From Caenorhabditis elegans (lineage: Eukaryota > Nematoda > Chromadorea > Rhabditida > Rhabditidae), in NCBI RefSeq assembly GCF_000002985.6, contig NC_003283.11, positions 3,906,001 through 3,970,000 of the forward strand: a stretch of 64,000 nt of DNA, in the 5' to 3' direction. The notes beneath the pieces are model-generated. The model saw only the letters and a list, made by a program, of their open reading frames with translations, had not been told where the DNA came from and searched no databases. The position numbers were made by a program, and so were the translations under genes. Below, one piece after another: positions 55,760-64,000 of the stretch (the stretch's first letter is position 1; each line of letters begins with the position of its first letter).

Positions 55760-57815
55760 TCAATGGGCCCGAGAAATAAATCTGATATCATAAACTGGAG
55801 GTCTTTTCACTGGAGAAAACGGTGTTGGGCTTTCAATTTTTGGAATGGCCCCAACTGGCTTCAAATCGAAATCTATGACGAGATTTCCGATAATCTAAAA
55901 CATATCAATAATTTATTAACTTTTATTCATTCTGACTCACCAAATACAGCTCAGCTTTTGCGAGCGATTCTCCAGGGCAAGATCGTTTTCCAATTCCAAA
56001 TGGAATCAGTCTCTTCTCTAAGTTATTATTTTCAAGGAATCTTTCCGGAATGAATTCTTTGTGATTTTTGAACGTTTCCTCGTCAGTATGTAGCAAGGCA
56101 AGCTGGGTAGTAAAAGCTGTTCCAGCTGGCACAGGGTGTCCATCAATTACTGCATCTTCTTCCAAAATGCGTAGTAAGTTGACGTTGAGAATTGATGAGA
56201 TTCGTTGAACTTCCTGAAAAAAGATGGAAATAAAAGAATTGAAATTCAAGTGGTTTTTCTTAATCCGTAAGATCAGAATTCCAAAAAAATAACAGTTTGG
56301 GATTGTTTATTTTATGCTGCGAAAAAAATAAAAAGGGGAAAAAATCGGTATATAAAACTTACATTAATAGTAGCATTCAAATATGGAGTCTTGGTTCTGT
56401 CCGTAAGGGAGACTCCACGTGCTCCACCGGTAACTTCTGTCAGCTCTTTTCTGAGCTTCTCCACAACTTCTGGGTGATTCAACAGGCACGCACACGCCCA
56501 GGTCAAAGTTGTCGATGTGGTCTCCTGACCAGCCTGCCACAAATCAAACAAGTCGACGGCAAGTGTCTCGAGACTAAAACACACATTACAAATCAGCAAA
56601 AAATATGGTTAACCGAACATACGTAAAACTAGAGTCAATTCCATCTTTCTTATCTTTCTCCATCTTAACAATAAATGCGTCCACAAAATCGTCACCTTCT
56701 TCACTGAGAGTATGAGTTCCATTTTCAATAGCAGCAACTCTGAGATCAAAAAATAAAATTTGAACTGTATTTTTTTGTTGTTGTTAAATACCTTCTTTGA
56801 ATTCCCTTCTTCCCGACTTCAAAAACAAAATCAAATGGAGCAAATGTAGTCTTGGTTCTCCACTTCATGAACCTAGACTTCAACATCCACAGCGGCAATA
56901 CTCCCTCAATAATTGAACCATTCTCCAGTGCCATTGCAAGATTTGTTTTAAGTTCTTCAAATTCCTCATCGTCCTGCTCAAATCTTTCAGATACAAGTAG
57001 TTGATTAATAATGGAACCAACAAGAAGATCGAATAACGATGAAGCATTTACTTGAATTGCTCCGTCTTTGAAATTAGTCTTTTTGAAGTCTTCAAATCTG
57101 GAAATGAACACGAATAATTATGAAAATGAAAGTGTTCCTACGAACAGGTTTAGAAATACTTGGGCGATTTTCATTTAAAACATTGTTGTTCGAAACCGGT
57201 TTTCAGCTGTTTTTCAAGGGTTATACGTTTACGAAACTCATAATACGTTTGCAAAACTTTGAACAGCAAATTTTCAATTTTTTTTTGTTAGTACCTTGTT
57301 AGTAAACTTACCGATATCGATACTCTTCCATAATTTTGTCCTCTATAATATTTCTGCCAAGACCGAAATTTCTCAAAGTCATCAGAGCAAATCTTCTATG
57401 CTCCAGCCAAAAATCGCCATTTGATCCGATAATTCCTTTTCCTTCTCTTATATATTCCATGGCGCCAAAGGTGTACCGGTGCCCAAAAGTGTGGGCTTTC
57501 TTGACATGAGTTTCATGGGCAACGTCAAAATCACAAATCTGTACAGCAGGTATTGGACCCATCCACACTGTGAAAACTTTTCCGTATTGTTTTCTAAACT
57601 GATCGAATCCTGCGACAAGTCCCCCATATTTCCATCCATTATAGAATAGTTGATGGAAGTTTCCAATTATAGGTAAAGGAGTAGGTCCTGAAAAGATTTT
57701 TAATTTAAGTAAAGCTTAAAATCTAAAACCCACCATTCGGAAGTTTTTGTCTAGCCCTCCAAAGATTTACAGTTAATACAGCTGCAATTGCAACTAGAAT
57801 TAGAATTATAAGCAT
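55760..57815 (-). CDS. cyp-33C: Cytochrome P450, CYP33C-type, 499 aa, 7 exons
   Basis: Exons in coding order: 57734-57815, 57312-57687, 56792-57097, 56623-56739, 56363-56573, 55941-56213, 55760-55894. Lengths are 82/376/306/117/211/273/135, identical to the 49766 gene. Features: anchor LIILILVAIAAVLTV, hinge KLPNGPTPLPIIGN, helix C WLEHRR, helix I LWQAGQETTSTT (Gln in place of Leu/Val), EVQR, FIPERF and heme loop FGIGKRSCPG. The first intron starts GTGGGT. A TATA box (inverse of CTTATATAT, 57853-57863) lies about 40 bases before the ATG. It is closest in sequence to the 58867 gene. Confidence 0.88.
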
Positions 57816-58866
57816 TGTTTCTAGATGCAACTAAACTAGAGTTGTTCGCCAACTTATATATCTGAACCATCTCACAGAAACTACATTTTTAACTAATCGG
57901 TAGGAGGAGAATGAGACGCATCATAGAGAAAAAATCAAAAAGACAGCAGCAGCAGAAAAAGTATGCTTTCTCTAAGTTGAGGGTACAGACCACACTTTGG
58001 CTGTGTTGTGTTATTTGGTGTTTTCTTTGAAAGTTTCTGCTTTTGATTGACTGTAATTTTGTAAATTTATAATAAGTATGACTCTCTAAAAACTTTAATT
58101 ATTTGTCCTAAAAGCGCCTAGGCATACCTTCAACAAAAACTGAATTATGTAATAACTCAAATTAATGAGAGAACATGGTAAATTAGATTGGCTTGTATTA
58201 TTTTATAAATTACAGTTACTCCAAAAAAAGCCAACTTCACACTACATTTGAAAACATTTTACGGGCTTTCAAAATTTTGAAAAATGTCAAAATTTAATAT
58301 TTATGTTTTCTATTTTAGCTTAAAAATTATTTGCTTCAACTGCCAAAATTTGCCAAAATTTGCGAGGTTGTCCAAAATTTGTAGCATACTAGCTAATTTT
58401 TTTACACTGTAAAGACTTGTCTTTCGATAAAATAGAAAGTTTTTAAATATGCACTACAATTTTTTAGGAAATTCCCCACATCCAACTACCCTTCTTTAAT
58501 TACTCTTTTAGTTTGCACATTATGTTTTCTAAACACGGTATTTCAAATTTATTTTGAATGTTTTACTAATGCAATTTTGACTATTCTCGGCCGAACATAT
58601 TGACTCCATCTAATCAGATTTTTTCACATTCAATTCTATGTATAATTTCTTCAAAAAATATCTGTTTTATTTTTTAAACTTGATCAGAAATCACATGTGA
58701 TTTGGTTGATGTTGATCGACAAAACCCCAGTTTATTGAATTACGGTTGCCTGATAATTGAAAAAATAAGTATTTTTATTTTTCCTATTTTCAATTTCGAC
58801 CGAAAACCTTCATATATTTTTAACAATATAATTTATCACATGCACAAAATAAAAGATTTATTCAGA
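57816..58866. promoter_or_regulatory. P450 intergenic region; TATA box at 57853-57863
   Basis: On the minus strand AGATATATAAG is a good TATA box. AG/CAGCAG simple sequence lies at 57940-57960. The rest is AT-rich, with no gene seen. Confidence 0.5.
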
Positions 58867-61809
58867 TTATTGAGATCGAGGAACGAAGCGAATATCATAG
58901 ACTGGTGGTCTCTTCATTGGAGCAAATGGAGTAGTTGTCTCAATTTTTGGAAGAGTTCCAACTGGTTCTAGGTCGTAATCTAGGATCATGTTTCCGGTTA
59001 TCTGAAAAACTAACGTTTTTTTGAATTTCATATTGTAAATCGAATTACCAAAAACAGCTCAGCTCTAGCCAACGATTCACCAGGGCATGCTCGTTTACCA
59101 ATTCCAAATGGTATCAATCTCTTCTCCAAGTTATTATTTTCCATAAACCTTTCTGGGCGGAATTCTTGAGGATTTTTGAAAATTTCCTCATCAGTATGAA
59201 GCATAGAAAGATTGGTTGTGACTAGTGCCCCAGCTGGTACGGGCTGACTATCAATCGTTGTGTCCTCTTCGAGAACTCGGAATAGGTTGACGTTGAGAAT
59301 TGAGGCAATGCGTTGGAACTCCTTAAATGAAAAATTGTAATATTTTTTTCTGAATTTGCCTAAATGTGTTATAATTTTTTATTCACAAGGGAAGTATTTC
59401 AACTTAATCCCGGACTTCTGAATGAAACCTATGCCATTTTGAAGAAGATCCTTTAAGTAGGCCCCTACAAAAAATTTAGCGGCAGAGGAGCACTTTGACC
59501 TTGAAAAAAGTCGCTCTGAAAACTTTTCAATACATTTTTTTCACAACTTTCAAGGCCCGTAAAATGGCTCCAAACGTGAATTTTTATAGATTTTAGATGA
59601 TTTCTAGGATGCTCAGGGGCCGGAGAGCACTCGGAATTTTTTTCGGATTTTTTCGGAGTTCGGAATTTCGGATTTTTTTTGGAATTTTTAAAAATTTTCG
59701 AAAAAATCTGAAATTTTTTGAACCGGTCCATGGCAAAATTTTTCAGTGAATATAATTTTAAAAAAAAATTTCAGAAAAGTTGTCAAAGTTATTTAAGATC
59801 AAAACTGGGTGTTTTTACAAAATGAAAAATTTTTTGAGATTTTTCGGAACTGCAAAAACTAATTTTGGAAAAAATCGGCACCCGGAGTCGAACCCCAGAC
59901 TTAAAAAATATTAATCAAACTCGCTAACCACTCGGTGACGACAATTTTTCTTGTAAATGAAATAAATGACAAAATCCAGAAAACGTGACTCTTTGATATC
60001 TACTTAAATATATAGGGACGTGAGAAATAGGAAAATGAGAGAACGCAGAGAAAAATTTTCAGAGCGACTTTTTTCCAGGTCAAAGTGCTCCTCTGCCGCT
60101 AAATTTTTTGTAGGGGCCTACTTAAAGGGTCTTCTTCGAAATGGCATAGGTTCCATTCAGATTAAGTTGAAATACTTCCCTAGTCAGGTATTTTTTTGCT
60201 TTTGATAAATTCAAAAGTGAGAACTTTATGGCTATTCAAAATGTTGAAAAGAAATCCTTATAATAGTGGCAAGCTCAGATTTTGCAAGTTTGTCATTCAA
60301 CTGCAAGACGAAAGTTTACAAAATTTTAGATTGTTTGAAATGGTTGATTTTCTGAATACCAAGCCGCCATAAAAAGCTTTAAAAGAAATACTTGAGATGA
60401 CCCTATTTGCTAATTTGGAGATATTTTGATCTTGTTCGTTATCATCCCTTCAAATTAAAAGAAATGAAATTTAATTAAAAAATGTTTGACTGAAGAAAAA
60501 ATTCGCAACAAAAGAATTGTAGGTAATTGTAGGTATGAATAATTTTTGAAACTGTGAAAAATTGCATTTTATGATACTTACATTTATATTAGCATTCAAG
60601 TATGGTGTCTTGGTTCTGTCAGTAAGGGAGACTCCACGTGTTCCTCCGGTAACTTCTGTCAGCTCTTTTCTGAGCTTTTCCACAACTTCTGGATGGTTCA
60701 GCAAGCACACACACGCCCAGGTCAAAGTAGTAGATGTGGTCTCCTGACCCGCTTGCCAGAGATCAAACAAATCTATAGCCAGTGTCTCGAGACTAAAACA
60801 TGCAATAGAAAATTTTCGAATTATTGAGAGAACATACGTAAAACTAGAGTCAATGCCTTCTTTCTTGTCCTTCTCCATTTTTACAATAAATGCGTCTACA
60901 AAATCGTCGCCTTCTTCACTGAGAGTATGAGTTCCATTTTCGATAGCAGCAACTCTGAAATTTCTTGAAATTCACTTTTTCTGTCAATTGATTAAAAAAG
61001 TACCTTCGCTGTATTCCTCTGTTCCCCAATTCAAAAATAAAGTCAAACGGAGCGAATGTTATTTTTGTCCTCCACTTCATTAACGGAGATTTGAGAACCC
61101 AAAGCGGTAGAAAACCTTCGATTATTGATATATTTTCGAGTGCCTCTGCCAGACTGGTTTTCAGCTTTTCAAATTCCTGATCGTCCTGCTCAAATCTCTC
61201 AGAAACTAGCAATTGATTGATAATTGAGCCAACGAGTAGATCAAAAATTGATGAAGCATTTACCTGGATTGCTCCATTTTTGAAATGTGTTCTTTTAAAG
61301 TCTTTAAATCTATATCTATATTCATCCATTATTTTATCCTCCATAATTGTTCTTCCCACTCCGAAATTTCTCAAAGTCATCAGAGCAAATCTTCTGTGCT
61401 CCAACCAGAAATCTCCATTCGACCCAATGATTCCGCGACCTTCTCTGATATATTCCATACCACCTACTGAATATCGAGTTCCAAAAATATTCGCTCTCTT
61501 GACATGAGTCTCATGAGCAATATCATAGTCACAGATGTATACACTGGGCTTCGGGCCCATCCAGACTGTGAAAACTTTTCCATATTGCTTTTTCAATTCA
61601 TTGAATGCCGCCACCAAACTTCCAGTTTTCCAAGAAAGGTAGAACAATTGATGGAAATTGCCAATGAGCGGGAGAGGAGTTGGTCCTTATAACAATTCAA
61701 ATATTATTATTATTCCTTGAAATTTACCTTTCGGAAGTTTTTGTCTGGCACGCCAAAGATTTGCAGTCAGGACTGCCGCAACAGCCAACAAAATTAGTAT
61801 CAGTAACAT
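58867..61809 (-). CDS. cyp-33C: Cytochrome P450, CYP33C-type, 499 aa, 6 exons (one intron precisely lost)
   Basis: Exons in coding order: 61728-61809, 61004-61685, 60838-60954, 60582-60792, 59049-59321, 58867-59001. The 682-base second exon equals 376+306 of the paralogues, so intron 2 has gone without a base gained or lost (EYRYRFKDFKRTHF reads through). Features: anchor LLILILLAVAAVLTA, hinge KLPKGPTPLPLIGN, helix C WLEHRR, helix I LWQAGQETTSTT, EFQRI (Phe in the helix-K motif), FRPERF and heme loop FGIGKRACPG. Intron 1 and the 59322-60581 intron use AAG acceptors. The latter is 1260 bases long because it contains a palindromic element. A TATA box (61858-61866) and an AGATAA site (61870-61875) lie just upstream. 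Confidence 0.87.
59399..60180. repeat. Palindromic element of about 780 bp inside a P450 intron, with tRNA-like core
   Basis: GGGAAGTATTTCAACTTAAT at the left and its inverse near 60160-60180 bound long arms. For example GGCCCCTACAAAAAATTTAG and its inverse, and AAGTCGCTCTGAAAACTTTT and its inverse. The non-palindromic centre contains a tRNA-like segment at 59876-59942. No transposase. Confidence 0.75.
59876..59942 (-). other. tRNA-like relic (degenerate)
   Basis: On the minus strand there is a D-arm-like ACCGAGTGGTTAGCGAG and, 25 bases on, a T-arm-like GGGGTTCGACTCC. The acceptor stem and T-stem do not pair properly, so it is unlikely to be a working tRNA. It may be a tRNA-derived piece captured by the foldback element. 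Confidence 0.3.
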
Positions 61810-61857
61810 TTTTTCTCTGAAAAAAGAAAAACTTCAACCCATGTTTTTGACAGCCAC

Positions 61858-61877
61858 CTTATATACGGCAGATAATG
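61858..61877 (-). promoter_or_regulatory. TATA box and GATA site of a P450 gene
   Basis: On the minus strand CATTATCTGCCGTATATAAG places a GATA core directly before a TATA box, about 50 bases upstream of the ATG at 61809. Confidence 0.5.
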
Positions 61878-62233
61878 AGGGAGTGTGTGAGGAAAGCCGA
61901 AAATCGACGAAAGAAAAAGAGAAAAACCCAGAGAGTACGAAATCTGAGTAGAGTATAGGAGAAAAGCGTGGTCTCTGATTGAAAGTTAGAAACCACACAC
62001 TGCAAGTGGTTCTATGATTCTATGCGGCGAACGGCGAAAAAAAAAACAATGGTAAACAATGTTGTTACATATATTAAGGATATGAAAATTTGATTTTTTG
62101 ATTTTTTTTTCAAATTCGTGTGGATGTTTGTATATAAATCAAAATGTTTATGTATGACGAGATGGAAAAATATATGTATATATAGGTGTATGTATATTAT
62201 ATGTAGGTTCAAAAAACGAGGTGACAATGAAAT
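61878..62233. other. Intergenic; TATG/TATA-rich simple sequence
   Basis: Short ATGTATAT-type microsatellite-like sequence at 62125-62205. No gene seen. Confidence 0.45.
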
Positions 62234-64000
62234 TCATTTGGAACGAGGAATAAATCTGATATCATATGATGGCGGTCTTTTCATTAGTGCAAACGGAGTT
62301 GGTGTTTGAATTCTTGGGGCAGCACCAACCGATTCAAAATCGAAATCCAAAATCATATTTCCTGTTATCTGAAAAGAAAAAAACTCATTTAAAGTATCAA
62401 AAACACACATTTCACTAGCCAAATACAGCTCAGCTCTAGCCAGTGATTCGCCAAGACAAGATCTCTTCCCGATGCCAAATGGAATCAGCCGTTTTTCCAG
62501 ATTATTATTTTCCAAAAATCTTTCAGGTCGGAACTCTGTGTGATTTTTGAACGTCTTCTCATCGGTATGAAGCATGGCAAGTTGAGTAGTCAAAACGGCT
62601 CCAGCAGATATTGGCTGCCCCTCAATGATCGAGTCCTCCTCCATTAGGCGGAAAATGTTGACGTTTAGAATTGAAGCGATTCTTTGGATTTCCTGGAAAA
62701 ACAAAAAAAAACCTACTGAACTCAAAAAATACAGTTTGCAAAGTACCTAGATTGTCAAAATACAATTTCCATTTAAACAAATTTTACACACAACTTGAAG
62801 TTCTAATGGCAACTGATTTAATAACAGCAATTTGAGAACTTTCGGTTTTTGCAAAAATATAAATAGATTGGAGTCTATAAGCTTCACGCTTACAATTTTT
62901 ACAGTCTGTATTAAAAACTACACAATTAATTTATGGTTCAAACAATTTGAAATTACCTAGTTGACCTATGTAGGTTTTCATAAAAATATTTCAAAGGGTT
63001 CCCAGGAAATATAATTTTAGAAAATTTTGATTTGAAAAAAATCACAGAAATTTCAAAATAATGGCTAACACCTACATTGATAGTTGCGCCCAAGTATGGC
63101 GTCTTTGGCCTATCGGTTAGTGATAGACTTCGCGTTCCACCGGTAACCTCTGTCAATTCTTTTCTAATTTCTTTAACAACTTCCGGGTAATTTAAAAGAC
63201 AGGCACATGCCCATGTCAATGTCGTTGAAGTTGTTTCCTGTCCTGCCAGCCATAGATCATACAGGTCTACGGCAAGAGTCTCGAGGCTAAAATATAATAT
63301 CTTGTAAACTCACGAGGGCAAGGAATATTAAAACTAACTCAAAAGTAGATTGGATTCCCTCGTTTTTGTCCTTTTCCATCTTAATTAGGAATGCATCCAC
63401 AAAGTCTTCACCCTCTTCACTCGGAATATGAGTTCCGTTTTTAATCGCGGAGACTCTGAAAATTAGTTTAAATTCTAACAGAAAAATAAGAAAAAGCTTG
63501 TAGTTACCTTTTCTGAATTCCTCTTTCCACCAATCCAAAAATAAAGTCAAATGGCTCAAAAGTTGTTTTAGTTCTCCATCTCATCAATTTCGATTTGAGC
63601 ACCCAAACAGGCATGAATGCTTCAAAAATTGAAACTTTCTCGAGCCCCTTTGCAAGACTAGTTTTCAGCCTTTCGAATTCTTTATTATCCTGCTCGAATC
63701 TCTCAGAGACTAATAACTGGTTAATGATCGAACCGACAAGAAGATCAAAGCAAGATGACGCATTGACTTGGATACCTCCATTTTTGAAATGTGTGTTTTT
63801 GAAGTCTTTGAATCTGAAATGTGTCAATCAGTAAATACATAAGTAAGGTATGCAAATAATAACTCGTGGTCTCACAAAACATGTCAACATATTGATAAGA
63901 GACAAAATGATGACCACCTTCTTTTTGAATCAAGAAGATTGTAAGATCAAACATTAAATTTCTGTTCTAACCTATATCTATATTCTTCCATGATTTTATC
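62234..64000 (-). CDS. cyp-33C: Cytochrome P450, CYP33C-type, partial (5' part beyond the window)
   Basis: Fifth minus-strand P450. Exons in coding order: exon 2 (its last part, 63972 to the window edge), 63508-63813, 63339-63455, 63076-63286, 62420-62692, 62234-62368. Lengths 306/117/211/273/135 match paralogues. Features: helix I LWLAGQETTSTT, EIQR, FRPERF and heme loop FGIGKRSCLG. The last intron (62369-62419) has a GC donor (TTG|GCTAGTG) and is 51 bases with no stop, so retention would insert 17 residues in frame. The missing portion is exon 1 and most of exon 2, including the membrane anchor and helix C. Confidence 0.85.

Noticed and set aside
59465-59731. 88-residue minus-strand frame
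   Set aside because: Lies within the arm of a palindromic element and is Lys/Phe-rich low complexity.
59876-59942. A working tRNA gene
   Set aside because: T-stem and acceptor stem do not pair; kept only as a tRNA-like relic.
1-64000. CRISPR array, prophage or bacterial operon content
   Set aside because: No spacer-type regular repeats and no prokaryotic gene organisation; introns throughout.

Overview
This is nematode nuclear DNA, most likely Caenorhabditis elegans and most likely an arm of chromosome V. Evidence for that: about 65% AT, small GT...TTTCAG introns, expanded chemoreceptor and cytochrome P450 families, TTAGGC telomere-type repeats, Tc1/mariner and Tc3-type transposons, and several foldback repeats that I recognise as abundant in C. 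elegans. The species and chromosome are inferred from content; nothing was searched. All coding models below are multi-exon and were assembled by hand from paralogue alignment, splice signals and conserved exon lengths.

Layout. (1) 141-2381: a complete nuclear hormone receptor gene. (2) 3098-28950: nine genes of the SRX seven-transmembrane chemoreceptor family. Six look intact (6809, 13589, 15935, 23399 and 25626 on +, 27960-28950 on -). One is a clear pseudogene (3098-4945), one has a mutated splice acceptor (10839-12446), and one is split by a 2.1 kb Tc3-type transposon (17375-20642, -). Between them lie a 52-residue secreted-peptide gene (5163-5321), a possible small cysteine-rich gene (5915-6166), an apparently intact mariner (8744-9985) and several foldback elements. 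(3) 29082-29619: a solo LTR with a 5-bp target duplication. (4) 30396-41044: four tandem + strand cytochrome P450 genes of CYP35 type, one divergent (probably cyp-35A5) and three close relatives (probably cyp-35B1-B3). (5) 41365-42952: an SRZ receptor gene with one nonsense codon. (6) 44066-45963: a + strand CYP33C-type P450. (7) 48039-49392: a Str/Srj-type receptor. (8) 49766-64000: five - strand CYP33C-type P450 genes, the last cut by the window edge.

How the genes work together. The two main blocks are typical environmental-response arrays. SRX, SRZ and Str receptors would act in sensory neurons. The ER-anchored P450s are expected to work in the intestine on lipids and xenobiotics. A perfect ACTGATAAGA intestinal GATA site lies upstream of the first P450 of the CYP35 array and of the + strand CYP33C gene. 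No operon is evident: most genes have their own intergenic promoter region, often with a TATA-like box 35-60 bp before the ATG.

Evolutionary signals. Exon lengths are conserved to the base among paralogues, and this exposes exact intron losses, two GC-AG introns, a lost acceptor, single-base disabling changes and a transposon insertion that otherwise leaves its host ORF intact. I saw no CRISPR array, rRNA or convincing tRNA gene, and no clearly novel multi-gene system. The most useful new items are the small secreted-peptide gene, the transposon-split receptor, the CYP35 copy lacking the helix-C tryptophan, and the GC-donor intron whose retention would keep the frame.
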